The translations under genes and the position numbers were made by a program. A stretch of 50,351 nucleotides of DNA from positions 1-50,351 of the forward strand of contig JAJEHF010000223.1 in NCBI GenBank assembly GCA_022823865.1. The letters run 5' to 3'. Position 1 is the first letter of the stretch. Every line of letters begins with the position of its first letter. The DNA is from Bryobacterales bacterium (GTDB lineage Bacteria > Acidobacteriota > Terriglobia > Bryobacterales > UBA6623). Shown here piece after piece: positions 1 to 8,522 of the stretch. A model generated the notes under the pieces. The model was not told the origin of the DNA. It ran no database searches and was given only the letters and a program-made list of their open reading frames with translations.

Positions 1-450
1 TCTGTTCGGGCCATAGAACGGGGCTGCCCGGATTGGCGTGACGATCCGACGTTGGGCTAGCGCCCCTCGCAGGTGGTCGCTCATTGGAAGTGAGCGCGGG
101 TGGGGGAGGTTTGTCCGCAGCCTCGGCTTGTTTCACAGTAATCAATGTGTCCCATGACGCGACGCGTCTCTGAGGGTGCGGTGCAGGCATGGCTGTAGTG
201 CGCGTGTCCAGGCCGGCGAACAGCGTCGTGGTGCCGTGTTGCGATGCGCGCGGAAGCGCCGCGCAAGCAGCTCACCAGCGAGGGTCGACAGATCAGCGGC
301 CTCGCGAGAGGTCGCGGAGGCGGGCTTGCGAACTGCTCGGACGGGCTGGCGCGCCACCGCGACAGCAAGGGCAAAGCACTGCATCGTAGGCTGCTCACCA
401 CCCTCACGGGGAGGATCCGGGAGAGCAGGGTTAGTCCCGATAACTTCCGC
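1..450. other. No convincing gene at left edge
   Basis: This stretch lies downstream of the minus-strand MscS gene. Several short open frames exist on both strands, but they are Arg/Ser/Ala/Pro-rich, lack recognisable motifs and look like chance frames in GC-rich DNA. I see no terminator with a T run and no RNA gene. Confidence 0.5.
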
Positions 451-1428
451 CTATGCCCCGAATTGCGGGATCGAGTTGGCAACCGACCGCAAGTGGAGGT
501 CTCGCTGGGGAAACGGGATCTCGATTCCTTCCTGCTTGAATGCGGCGAATATCTTGAAGTAAAGGTCGCTGGCAATGATCTTGGGCGTTGTGACCTGTCT
601 TGCGGTCCAGACACGCAGTTCGAAATCGAGGGAACTGTCGCCGAAGCCCTTGAAGATCACGTCCGATGGCGGCTCGTTGAGGACATCTGGGTGCTCCTGG
701 GCTACCTGCGCCAGCACGGATCGCACATGTTCCGGATCGCTGCCATATGAGACGCCGAGGGGTACGTTGATGCGCACGTTACGGTCGTTTGCGGTCCAGT
801 TCGTCACCCTCCCGTCGATGAATTCCGAATTGGGAACGATGATCATGACATTCTCGTTAGTCCGGATCCACGTTCCCCTTGATCCAATATGGGTGATGTC
901 CCCGAGCAGATTATCCACCTCGACTCGGTCCCCGACCTTGACAGGCCGTTCGATCAGCAGAATCAGCCCGGAAGCAAAGTTCTTGACAATCGTCTGAAAG
1001 CCCAGCCCCAAGCCGATTCCCAGCGCTCCAGTGAAGAGAGCGATGCTGCTCAAGTCGATGCCGAGAACATGCAGGCCGACCAGGAGCCCGAAGCCGAAAA
1101 CAAAGTATTTGAAAATCCCCTGGAAGGCAAACTTGTGCCCCTCGTCGAGCACGGTCTTGTCCAGGAGATTCGTGCGGAGCATTCGGGTCGCGATTCGCGC
1201 ACCGAGCCAAAGCAGCACCACGTAGACCGCCATCGTCGTCAGCGATCTGGGCGATAGTTCGAACGTGCCGATGATCGAATACGGCCGGTGCCAGGTAGTC
1301 CGCAGGAACTCGCCTAGAACCGGGAATGCGGCTGTTGCCCACCGAAGGGTGAACCAAGCGCTTGCGATGGCGGCCGCTGCGAAGAGTGCGAGGCCGATCC
1401 ACCGGAATCGTCGCGAAGTGCTGCTCAT
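451..1428 (-). CDS. MscS-family small-conductance mechanosensitive channel
   Basis: A 325-residue inner-membrane channel that would open under membrane tension to release ions and small solutes during hypo-osmotic shock. An N-terminal hydrophobic segment (about 9-35) is followed by two or three more membrane helices. The last is the Gly/Ala-rich pore helix with the pattern GALGIGLGLGFQ near residues 143-155, then NFASG. It runs into the beta domain signature VGDRVEVDNLLGDI and the motif IIVPNSEFI typical of MscS cytoplasmic domains. The alpha/beta C-terminal domain is complete, so length and architecture are normal for the family. The ATG start is preceded by GGAG at a plausible distance. It stands alone on the minus strand, about 900 bases from the divergent sigma-factor block that encodes two shorter MscS-like proteins, so it may belong to the same osmotic response. 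The exact paralog type (MscS versus YbdG or MscK-like) is not resolved. Confidence 0.93.
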   Translation of the reverse strand: MSSTSRRFRWIGLALFAAAAIASAWFTLRWATAAFPVLGEFLRTTWHRPYSIIGTFELSPRSLTTMAVYVVLLWLGARIATRMLRTNLLDKTVLDEGHKFAFQGIFKYFVFGFGLLVGLHVLGIDLSSIALFTGALGIGLGLGFQTIVKNFASGLILLIERPVKVGDRVEVDNLLGDITHIGSRGTWIRTNENVMIIVPNSEFIDGRVTNWTANDRNVRINVPLGVSYGSDPEHVRSVLAQVAQEHPDVLNEPPSDVIFKGFGDSSLDFELRVWTARQVTTPKIIASDLYFKIFAAFKQEGIEIPFPQRDLHLRSVANSIPQFGA

Positions 1429-2332
1429 CTTCTGTGCTCCGCTTTCCGGTGCGACTGCAAGCGGCTGGGCAATGGTGCTAGCCCTGGCTGGGGCTCGGCA
1501 GGGAGGCCGGCGAGCTTGGGAAATGTCGAACGTGAGGCCATTGAGAATCGACGACTCGAACGTAACTCAGGCTCTCTTGACAAGGCCGCAGTCGTTACGC
1601 TCGACCGCGGCGGCAGGCGCCGTGCCGAAGCGGTCGAAGAGCCGAAGCGTGCGTAGGTCAGCCTGCGGGAGATCGGAACGCGAAGTTCGCTGCGGCGAAT
1701 GGCAGTCGGCCTCCAGACAGCAAGTGTCAGACGCCCCGAATCCGTCGGCGTCGTTTCAAGCTCGGCTGGCGGACAGCCCGTGTATTTCCCCGACCAGCCT
1801 TGGAAGGCTGTGGCGCTCTCGGCCGACCGGACGAGACATGATCGACACGGCTGACAGCGGTCCGAGAGCAATGACCCTATTCGTCCCATCGTCTTGAGCG
1901 CTGCGCCGTCGCTGCCCCCTGCATAGGAATAACCCCGCCAACGGGAAAGTCGTCACGCGGAGCAGGACACCGTGAGAGCGTGGGCGATTTCCGGGAGTCG
2001 GTTCGAGTGCTAGCGACTTCACGGGCTGGCCTCGTGAGAGGCTTCGCTCAGGGGTCGGATAATCTGGAACACACCACTCACCACCAAGCGGGAGAGAGCA
2101 GAAACAGCGGGAGCGATTGAAATTTCACGGGGGCCGGCCAGCGGGGAGCGCGATCAACGAGAACGATTCAGGCTCTCCGTCGGCAGGGCCGGCCGGCCGC
2201 GTGAGGCAGCGACTCGCGACGGCTAGGTGGCCTAACGGAGCGGATTCCCGAGATCGGCGTTGCGGATCCCATCTGCAGAATCTGCCGGCGAGGCCACATC
2301 GCGTGACGATTTGCCTCGCGCCGGGGTTAGGT
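1429..2332. other. Long intergenic region, no supported gene
   Basis: About 900 bases between the divergent mscS-like and sigma-factor genes. Open frames occur on both strands but are low-complexity, Arg/Ser/Pro-rich and without motifs, so I treat them as chance. The region must hold the promoters for both neighbours. I could not pick out a convincing promoter. The sigma-factor frame stays open upstream to a TTG at 2117, but that extension has no family-like sequence. Confidence 0.5.
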
Positions 2333-2944
2333 ATGTTTGGGAGCCGACGGCAGCACAGCGTGGGAACGGACCAAGCAGCCGATGCTGGGAACGCCGAACT
2401 TGAATCACGAGCGCTGTTACTCGTCCGTCGGGTCCAAGAAGACGGCCCATATGGAACGACGGCCTTCCGGGAACTGGTTGAGCAATACACGGCAATGGTG
2501 TATCGGCGGGCTTACGTGCTCGTCGGTTCTGTCGAGGACGCAGAAGAAGTCGTCCAAGACGTGTTTCTGCGCGTGTTCCGATCGATCAGGCGCTTCCGCC
2601 CGGATCAGCCGTTCGAGCACTGGCTGCTCACGATCACCACGAACTCCTCGCGCAATCTTCTCAGGACGCGCTTCCGTGAAGCCCGGAAGCGAATCGAATA
2701 CGGCGATTTCCTGCGAGGATCGGCGCGTGTTCCCAGTTCAGGAGGGGACCCCGGGAGGCTTGTGCTCGAGCGGGCGATGGAAACACTCGATCCCACGACG
2801 CGCGTGGCCATTTCGCTCCGTTTTCTTGAGGGCCAGACGTACAAGGAGATTTCTGCCCAGCTTGGCTTAGGGGAATCGGCGATCAAGATGCGTGTGCACC
2901 GGGGACTCCAGGAATTGCGCGAGCAGCTCAGCGAGGACAGTTGA
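2333..2944 (+). CDS. ECF-type RNA polymerase sigma factor
   Basis: A protein of about 203 residues with the two-domain layout of extracytoplasmic-function sigma factors. Region 2 contains the typical EDAEEVVQDVFLRVFRSI helix, followed by an FEHWLLTITTN segment. Region 4 reads LDPTTRVAISLRFLEG and then the helix-turn-helix YKEISAQLGLGESAIKMRVHRG. The frame stays open to a TTG at 2117, but the extra 72 residues are unlike the family, so the ATG at 2333 is preferred; its ribosome-binding site is weak. The stop overlaps the ATG of the next gene by one base (TGATG), so the small downstream protein is translationally coupled. No classical zinc-binding or membrane anti-sigma factor is adjacent. The downstream genes are ion channels and transporters, which makes them the obvious candidate regulon (inference). 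Confidence 0.9.
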   Translation: MFGSRRQHSVGTDQAADAGNAELESRALLLVRRVQEDGPYGTTAFRELVEQYTAMVYRRAYVLVGSVEDAEEVVQDVFLRVFRSIRRFRPDQPFEHWLLTITTNSSRNLLRTRFREARKRIEYGDFLRGSARVPSSGGDPGRLVLERAMETLDPTTRVAISLRFLEGQTYKEISAQLGLGESAIKMRVHRGLQELREQLSEDS

Positions 2945-3201
2945 TGGCAAACAGGATCAAGGACAAGGAGTTCCCGGAGGAGGACGCCCGGAGGCTGCTC
3001 GCTCCACTCATGGATCGAGAGCCCAAACCGAGGCGCACGCTTGCCGAAGCGGCCATTAGCCGCACCTACGCTTCGATGAGCATTCGGGACATCGTCGAAT
3101 TCAGCACCACAGTGTTCGTGAAAGAACACCTGTGGTCGTCGATCGGAGCGCTGATTTCCTTGCTTCGGGCCGACAACAGGAGGACACAGAATCATGACTG
3201 A
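2944..3201 (+). CDS. Small unknown protein coupled to sigma factor
   Basis: A hypothetical protein of 85 residues that I do not recognise. It is charged and probably helical in the first half (KDKEFPEEDARRL, then LMDREPKPRR). A moderately hydrophobic C-terminal stretch around FVKEHLWSSIGALISLL could be amphipathic or a weak membrane contact. The start is the ATG of a TGATG junction with the sigma-factor stop, and its own stop lies inside the start of the next gene, where AGGAGG and ATG at 3194 overlap its 3' end. Position and coupling on both sides suggest a co-expressed regulator, possibly an anti-sigma-like or membrane-tethering partner. No HRxxxH zinc motif typical of ZAS anti-sigma factors is visible, so this is only a guess from context. 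Confidence 0.6.
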   Translation: MANRIKDKEFPEEDARRLLAPLMDREPKPRRTLAEAAISRTYASMSIRDIVEFSTTVFVKEHLWSSIGALISLLRADNRRTQNHD

Positions 3202-4057
3202 GAGTCTTGGACACTTCGGCGAGATCGTCTTGAGCTCGCTGGCACACCTGGGGGCGCAATTCGCCACGTTTGCACCGAAGATCGCCGGAATGCTCACGAT
3301 CTTGCTGATCGGATGGATCATCGCCCGAATCGCGCAGGCCGCCTCCGCGAGGGTTCTTGCCCGGACGAAGCTCGACGATCTAGGGGGTTATCTCGGATCG
3401 AGCGAGATCTTGCAGGAAGCTGGAATCCAGCGCCCGCTGTCGGGAGTGATCAGCAGATTGCTGTACTGGATCGTGCTCCTGACCTTTGTCCTGCCAGCTG
3501 CTGAGACGCTAGGCCTGACATCGGTCGCCACGGCTACCAACCTCTTGATCGGCTTTCTTCCGAACGTCGTCGCTTCGCTGCTGATCTTCATGCTCGGACT
3601 GCTGCTCGCCCGCTTTGTTGGGAACGCGGTGAGCTCAGCCGCGGCTGCCTCCGAAGTGCCTTACTCATACAACCTCGGGCTCGCGGCTCGTGGGTCGATG
3701 ATCGTCGTCGCGAGCATCGTGGCTGTCGAGCAGCTGGGGGTCAAGTCCGCGTTGCTGCAGTGGTCCTTGATCGCGATCCTTGCCGCCGCGTTGTTCTCGA
3801 TTGCGTATGCATTCGCCGTGGGCTCACGAGACGTAGTGAGCGCGATCCTGGCCGGATACTACTTGCGAAAGAGCATCCCGGAAGGCTCGATCGTCCAGGT
3901 GCTTGGCCAGCGCGGAAGCCTGGAGAGGATCGGCCCTGTCGACACCCTCCTCCGTTCCGAAGATGGCAACTGGAGCCTGCCCAATTCGCAGCTGCTCAAC
4001 GCCGCCATCAAGCGGGAGCCGCCGATCGGTGGCGAATCCGAGCCATCGAATGATTAG
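3194..4057 (+). CDS. Conserved TM-helix / short MscS-like channel protein
   Basis: A 287-residue membrane protein with the repeated conserved TM-helix pattern (family PF05552 as I recall it), for example LTILLIGWIIARIAQ near residues 33-48, followed by a basic linker. About five hydrophobic helices are visible across residues 30-235. The C-terminus holds only a miniature version of the MscS beta domain: SIPEGSIVQVLGQRGSLERI, then a PNSQLLN segment like the MscS PN motif. The large alpha/beta vestibule of true MscS channels is absent. AGGAGG lies upstream of the ATG, which overlaps the preceding gene's stop. Likely an inner-membrane ion channel or channel subunit in osmotic adaptation; gating is unknown. 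It is followed 47 bases on by a paralog of the same design. Confidence 0.82.
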   Translation: MTESLGHFGEIVLSSLAHLGAQFATFAPKIAGMLTILLIGWIIARIAQAASARVLARTKLDDLGGYLGSSEILQEAGIQRPLSGVISRLLYWIVLLTFVLPAAETLGLTSVATATNLLIGFLPNVVASLLIFMLGLLLARFVGNAVSSAAAASEVPYSYNLGLAARGSMIVVASIVAVEQLGVKSALLQWSLIAILAAALFSIAYAFAVGSRDVVSAILAGYYLRKSIPEGSIVQVLGQRGSLERIGPVDTLLRSEDGNWSLPNSQLLNAAIKREPPIGGESEPSND

Positions 4058-4104
4058 CCGGAGCTTCTTCACCACCTGCCAAAGCGATCGAACAAGGAGG
4101 CACC

Positions 4105-4923
4105 ATGGAATTCTCGTACCTGACTCAGCTTCTTGACACAGCATCGGCGTGGGTCCGGGACGGCGCGCCGCAACTCTTGGCTGCCGCTGCTTGGCTCTTG
4201 GGCGGCTGGGCCTTGGCTTCCGTCTGCGGCTCGGTCGCGAGGAGAGCCGTAGAAAAGGTCTCGGGTCGGATCGAAGCGGGCATCGAGCAGCGCGCAGCCG
4301 GGCAGCGGATGGGGCTTTGGCGCGCTGGTCCGAGAGTGATCGGGCGAGGAGTCTATTGGGCCATCCTGCTGTACTTCGCAACCGCGGCGATCGAAAAGCT
4401 GTCGGTTCCGTTCGCTGCGGAGTTGTTGCAGGACCTGGCGTATTTCCTGCCGAAGGTCGTACTGGCGCTCGTACTCCTCTTCGCCGGCGCAAGCCTCGGG
4501 GGCCTCGCGCATCACTGGGTGTCCGGCATCGCCGCCACCGCAGGGATGTCGAATCCGGGCGTTCTTGGCCGGATGGCACAGGCTGGGATCCTTGCGGTCG
4601 CCGTGATCGTCAGCGTGCAGCAAGTTGGTGTACAGGGCAGCATCTTCGTGTCGATGGCAACAGTCATTCTGGCCTCGGCGCTCGGCGGAATGGCCTTGGC
4701 ATTCGGTCTCGGATCGAGCTCCGTTGTTGCCAACATCATGGCTTCGCACTACGCATCGAAGGTATTGAGCGTGGGCGACCACGTGCGCGTCGGGGAAGCG
4801 GAGGGGAATGTGCGCGAGATCACGCCTACATCAATCGTGATCGATGCTGGCGCTGATCGGATCCACCTGCCAGCCCGGAAGTACAGCGACGAACCACTCG
4901 TCGTCGTCGGGGGAGATCGGTGA
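4105..4923 (+). CDS. Second conserved TM-helix / short MscS-like protein
   Basis: A 272-residue paralog of the upstream channel-like protein. The first helix (about 17-40, LLAAAAWLLGGWALASVCGS) leads a basic segment. More helices follow near 88-108, 111-135, 153-175 and 180-210, and the last carries LGGMALAFGLGSSSVV, which resembles the Gly/Ala-rich pore helix of MscS. The tail LSVGDHVRVGEAEGNVREI is a short beta-domain-like end, so the protein stops where MscS would continue into its vestibule. A strong AGGAGG precedes the ATG. The stop overlaps the GTG of the next gene (GTGA), showing translational coupling with the MgtE-like protein. This suggests channel and magnesium-related functions are made together. 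Probable inner-membrane channel; ion and gate unknown. Confidence 0.82.
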   Translation: MEFSYLTQLLDTASAWVRDGAPQLLAAAAWLLGGWALASVCGSVARRAVEKVSGRIEAGIEQRAAGQRMGLWRAGPRVIGRGVYWAILLYFATAAIEKLSVPFAAELLQDLAYFLPKVVLALVLLFAGASLGGLAHHWVSGIAATAGMSNPGVLGRMAQAGILAVAVIVSVQQVGVQGSIFVSMATVILASALGGMALAFGLGSSSVVANIMASHYASKVLSVGDHVRVGEAEGNVREITPTSIVIDAGADRIHLPARKYSDEPLVVVGGDR

Positions 4924-5759
4924 CTGCCGGCACGCGCGCTCTCGCGCTCGAACATCTCCATCGCTATCCTGCCGAAGCGGCGAAGGTTCTGGAGCGACAC
5001 CCAGCGACCAACGTGGCCAAGGCCTTGGCTGACGCACCTGAGGAGACACTGGCCGGAGTGCTTGCGCTGATGTCGCCAATCGAGGCCGGTGCTTGCCTCG
5101 AAGGGTTGCCGGCCGCTTCGCGTCGCGAAGTGCTGCAGACATGCCCTGTCGCAACTTCCGCGGCGCTGTTGCGCGTTCTCCCCGAAGCCTCAAGGGCGAG
5201 CATTCTTGAAGGCATTGCCGCCCGCGAGAGAGAGCTGATCGAGCGTGCCCTGCGGCTCCCTCCGGACTCTGCAGGTGCGGCGGCCGATCCGCGGGCTTGC
5301 ACCCTCCCCGACGACCTTGCCGTGGGGCAGGCAATCGACCGGCTGCGCGAGACCGGGGCGTCGGTGCCGCCCACGCTGTTCGTGATCAGCCGGGATAGAC
5401 GGCTACGCGGTGCGGTCACACTAGGCCAGCTTCTCGTCGCGCCGCGCGATTGGCCGGTCGGATCGCTGCGGCTGGCTAGCGCCCGGACGGTATCGCAGCG
5501 CGTTTCTGTGTCAGCGCTGGCTTCGGACCAACGCCGCCGCGGCGGGCCTGTCGCTGTTCTGGATCCCTCCGGCAGGCTCGCGGGCGTGCTGAGCGAGGAT
5601 GCCCTTAGGGCCTTGCAGGAACGAGGGGCCCCGCGGCGGGCCACGAACCTGATCGGAGCGATCTGCGAGCTGTACTGGTGCGGCATGGGCCGACTGTTGG
5701 GTGAGGCTCTCGCGATTCCGAGGGTCGCCCACGACGACGCTGGAGCGAGTCGTGCCTAG
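4920..5759 (+). CDS. Membrane-less MgtE-like protein (N domain plus CBS)
   Basis: A soluble 279-residue protein that resembles the cytosolic half of MgtE magnesium channels. Residues 1-125 look like the superhelical MgtE N domain, with repeated short motifs such as HLHRYPAEAAKVLERH and ALMSPIEAGACLEGLP. The segment RLPPDSAGAAADPRACTLP matches the junction to the CBS pair, and residues 130-240 contain two CBS-like units (LFVISRDRRLRGAVTL and VAVLDPSGRLAGVLS). No membrane domain follows. The GTG start overlaps the stop of the channel gene, and the end overlaps the start region of the complete MgtE gene. It could be a regulatory partner that forms mixed assemblies with MgtE or a Mg/nucleotide sensor for the neighbouring channels (inference). 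It is not a simple frameshift of the next gene, because that gene has its own N and CBS domains. Confidence 0.8.
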   Translation: MTAGTRALALEHLHRYPAEAAKVLERHPATNVAKALADAPEETLAGVLALMSPIEAGACLEGLPAASRREVLQTCPVATSAALLRVLPEASRASILEGIAARERELIERALRLPPDSAGAAADPRACTLPDDLAVGQAIDRLRETGASVPPTLFVISRDRRLRGAVTLGQLLVAPRDWPVGSLRLASARTVSQRVSVSALASDQRRRGGPVAVLDPSGRLAGVLSEDALRALQERGAPRRATNLIGAICELYWCGMGRLLGEALAIPRVAHDDAGASRA

Positions 5760-7062
5760 CTCCCACACGGACCTCCATCCCCTCCTCGCCCGAGACTTCA
5801 TCGTGCGGCACCCCGGCGCGGCGGCAGACTGTCTCGAGGGAATGGCCCCGACAGTAGCCGCCGGTGTCGTGGCAGACATCGAGGCCAAGGAATGCTCCGA
5901 GGCGTTCCGGACCCTCTCGCCTGCGACCGCGCTGGACATCCTCGAGTCGGCCGAGCCCATGGCTGCGGGAGACCTCCTCTTGAACCTGCCACCGTCACGA
6001 GCTGGCGCCATCCTGGGTGGATTGACCGCCACTCAGCGCGGCAAGATCCTGGAACGAATGCGCTCGGCAGACGCCGGAGAACTCCGTGCCTTGGCAACCT
6101 ATCCACCCGAGAGTGCAGGCCGGCTAAGGGATCCAAGAATCGCGGTGTTTCGCGCGACGATGTCGGCAGCGGATGCCCTCGCGCGCCTGAAGGTCGCGGG
6201 CGCGGGTCGGACCGGTCTTGGCCTGTTCGTCATCAACAGCGACGGCGGTCTGGTCGGGACGGTTCCGTTTCACGAGGTCGCGCTGGCCAGGCCGGACACT
6301 TCCCTTGTCTCCCTAGTCCAGCAGCCTCTGGTCGCGGTTTCGCCGTTCGCCCCCCGGTCCGAGGTCGTCGAGACGATGCAACGCTGCAAGCTCGCGATGC
6401 TGCCTGTCGTGGGTCCCGGTAACACCCCGATCGGCGTCCTTCGGCTCAGCGACTTGATCGAGGAGGTGGGCAAGGAGCTCAGCGCGGATCTGGTCAGCAT
6501 GACCGGTGCGAGCAGGGAGGAGAGTGCGCTCTCGGGGCCTGGATTCGCGGTCCGAAAGCGCTTGCCCTGGCTACAAGTCAACTTGGCGACGGCTTTCCTC
6601 GCAGCTACTGTCGTCGGACTGTTCGAGGAAACGATCGCTCAGTTCACCGCCCTGGCGGTATTGCTTCCCGTCGTGGCAGGCCAGTCCGGCAACACCGGGA
6701 GCCAGGCGCTCGCGGTGGTGCTGCGCGGACTCGCGGTGCGGGAAATCACCCGCCGCCAGCTGCCACGGGTGGCATTGAAGGAGCTCATCGCCGGAGCGTT
6801 GAACGGAATCGGGGTTGCGATCGTGGCCTGCGCCGGCGTCTATGTCTGGAGCGCTTCAGTCGGCCTCGTCTTGGTGATCGGTACCGCGATGATTCTCGCG
6901 ATGGCGATAGCCGGTGTCGCCGGGGCCGTCATTCCGATTCTTCTCGACGCCTTGGGTCAGGACCCTGCGCAGTCCTCGTCAATCATCCTAACCACCGTGA
7001 CTGACGTGTTTGGCTTCCTTAGTTTCCTGGGACTAGCGACTGCGCTCTCGAGCCTCATCTGA
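5752..7062 (+). CDS. mgtE: Magnesium transporter MgtE
   Basis: A 436-residue inner-membrane Mg2+ channel/transporter with all three MgtE parts: a superhelical N domain (about 1-125, ending YPPESAGRLRDP), a CBS pair (about 130-255, LFVINSDGGLVGTV and LPVVGPGNTPIGVLRLSDL) and a five-helix membrane domain (about 275-436). The family's conserved pore-lining sequences are present: LLPVVAGQSGNTGSQALAVV with RGLA, GQDPAQSS, and the last helix TTVTDVFGFLSFLGLAT including the conserved Asp. GTG at 5752 is chosen because GGAGCGAG lies just upstream, the extended frame from 5701 adds non-family sequence, and this start overlaps the previous gene by a few bases. The overlap implies co-translation with the membrane-less MgtE-like protein. 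Magnesium control in this family normally acts through the cytosolic domains. Confidence 0.92.
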   Translation: MPSSHTDLHPLLARDFIVRHPGAAADCLEGMAPTVAAGVVADIEAKECSEAFRTLSPATALDILESAEPMAAGDLLLNLPPSRAGAILGGLTATQRGKILERMRSADAGELRALATYPPESAGRLRDPRIAVFRATMSAADALARLKVAGAGRTGLGLFVINSDGGLVGTVPFHEVALARPDTSLVSLVQQPLVAVSPFAPRSEVVETMQRCKLAMLPVVGPGNTPIGVLRLSDLIEEVGKELSADLVSMTGASREESALSGPGFAVRKRLPWLQVNLATAFLAATVVGLFEETIAQFTALAVLLPVVAGQSGNTGSQALAVVLRGLAVREITRRQLPRVALKELIAGALNGIGVAIVACAGVYVWSASVGLVLVIGTAMILAMAIAGVAGAVIPILLDALGQDPAQSSSIILTTVTDVFGFLSFLGLATALSSLI

Positions 7063-7334
7063 GGGATTTAAGAGGATGCACGACCTCCGATGGCAGTAGT
7101 AACAGCCAGTGCGACGGTGCTGATTGCAAGAGCTTGCTCGCGCTTGGAGGCTTTTCTGTGCTCCGCAAGATCGGTCCGTGTCCGAACAGCCAAACGCGGA
7201 GTGCCGGAAACAGGGCCTGGCCGGGCTGCAGGAGTGTCCCACGACGCTGACTTGCGGAACGGTCCGCAGGGCAGCGCAAGCGATCGAACTGGGGGGCATT
7301 CGTGATTCCTCTATCCGGTGCGAGGGCCCCCGCC

Positions 7335-8522
7335 ATGCTGCTTTTGGTCCTGCTCCCGGCGGCAGCACTCGCACAAGAGCTCACCGAGGTCCAGGCGCTC
7401 CAGATCTTGCGCGAGAGTTCCCGGGTGAGGGAGCGTCGCGGGAGACTCACCTCGACCCATGCCAACACGGCACCGCAAGCAGCTTACACGGGCCCTTCAG
7501 TGAACGCGTCCTTCGAGGGCGCCGGGCGTACCGAGTTCTTTTTTGTTGAGCAGACGTTCTCACTGGGTCGGCAGGATGCAGTGGCCAAGCGGCAGGCGGA
7601 ACTGGCGACCGACTCGGAACGGGCCCGCGCGGATTTCGACGTGGGCCGAATGCAATCGAGAATGCTCGTCGAATTCTACCGACTCGTCCATTCCCAGGAA
7701 CGGCGGCGGGTCATCCTCGATGGCATTTCCCAGCAAGAGCGACTGGGAGAAATCGTCAAGGCTTTGGAGGAGGCCGGCGAGGCATCGCAGCGCGACGCGT
7801 TTATGACGGAACAGAATCTTGCCGAGCTGCGGATCTCGCTGTCGGAAACCGAGATTCTTGCCGCTAAGTCCAGAGGTGCTCTCGCCGATCTGCTGGGCGG
7901 TCGAGTCAGCGCGGAGGCCCTGCGCGCGAAGGGTACGTTGACGCTGGCGCAGGATCTCGTTCCGCTTCATCAAGCGCTGGAAATGGCGCAGGCGAACCGT
8001 GCCGACCTTCAATCGGCGATCACCGCTCTGGAATCATCTCGCCTGCGAGCCTCCAGCGCAAACCGAGACTGGAGGCCGAGTGTGACATTGCAGGGCGGAA
8101 TCAAGCGTGCGGATGTAGGAGACCGCCTCGCGATCGGCCCGTACGTTGCCGTGTCAATGCCGGTGCCACTTCCCCGTGGCCGACCGCCTCGCGCGAGTTC
8201 GGCGAGTGTAGCCGAGGGCCTCATCCGCGAGCGAGTTAGCGTGCTTCGCAACAGGGTTGTGGCCGAAGTCCAGGTTGCTCGCGAAACCTACCGAATCCGT
8301 CGCATCGCCGCAGTCTCTTACCGAGGAAGTGTCTTGCGAACGGCACGGGAATTGAAGGAATCCGCGCTGGCTCGGCACAGCCGTGGTGAATCGAATGCCT
8401 TGGGTGCACTGGAGTCTTTGCGGGCCGCACTGGGCGCGGAACTACGATCACTAGAATTGCAGGCTGCTGCGAAGGTGGCGGAGATCGAGTTTCGACAGGT
8501 CCTTGGCAAGATTGCCCCGTAG
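7335..8522 (+). CDS. TolC-family outer-membrane efflux protein
   Basis: A protein of about 395 residues with a signal peptide (LLLVLLPAAALAQ) followed by the helical, Gln/Ala/Glu-rich body of outer-membrane efflux proteins. Two related halves are visible: long coiled helices around DAVAKRQAELATDSERAR and EILAAKSRGALADLLGG, then a second repeat near HQALEMAQANRADLQSAI and the strand-like YVAVSMPVPLPRGRPPRA. It is slightly short but within the CzcC-like range. ATG at 7335 fits the signal peptide; a GTG at 7302 in frame is an alternative. No complete adaptor (HlyD/CusB) or RND pump follows. The next 550 bases hold no intact gene, so it is an orphan unless its partners are elsewhere in the genome. 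It would form the outer-membrane exit duct of a tripartite exporter. Confidence 0.85.
   Translation: MLLLVLLPAAALAQELTEVQALQILRESSRVRERRGRLTSTHANTAPQAAYTGPSVNASFEGAGRTEFFFVEQTFSLGRQDAVAKRQAELATDSERARADFDVGRMQSRMLVEFYRLVHSQERRRVILDGISQQERLGEIVKALEEAGEASQRDAFMTEQNLAELRISLSETEILAAKSRGALADLLGGRVSAEALRAKGTLTLAQDLVPLHQALEMAQANRADLQSAITALESSRLRASSANRDWRPSVTLQGGIKRADVGDRLAIGPYVAVSMPVPLPRGRPPRASSASVAEGLIRERVSVLRNRVVAEVQVARETYRIRRIAAVSYRGSVLRTARELKESALARHSRGESNALGALESLRAALGAELRSLELQAAAKVAEIEFRQVLGKIAP

Noticed and set aside
81..614. Minus-strand open frame of 177 codons overlapping the MscS gene
   Set aside because: It overlaps a clear MscS gene on the same strand in another frame, is Arg/Ser/Pro-rich and has no motif.
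1265..1897. Plus-strand open frame of 210 codons before the sigma factor
   Set aside because: It starts inside the MscS gene on the opposite strand and has low-complexity, motif-free sequence.
2117..2332. 72-codon N-terminal extension of the sigma factor
   Set aside because: It starts at TTG, does not look like any sigma region and is followed by an ATG giving normal family length.
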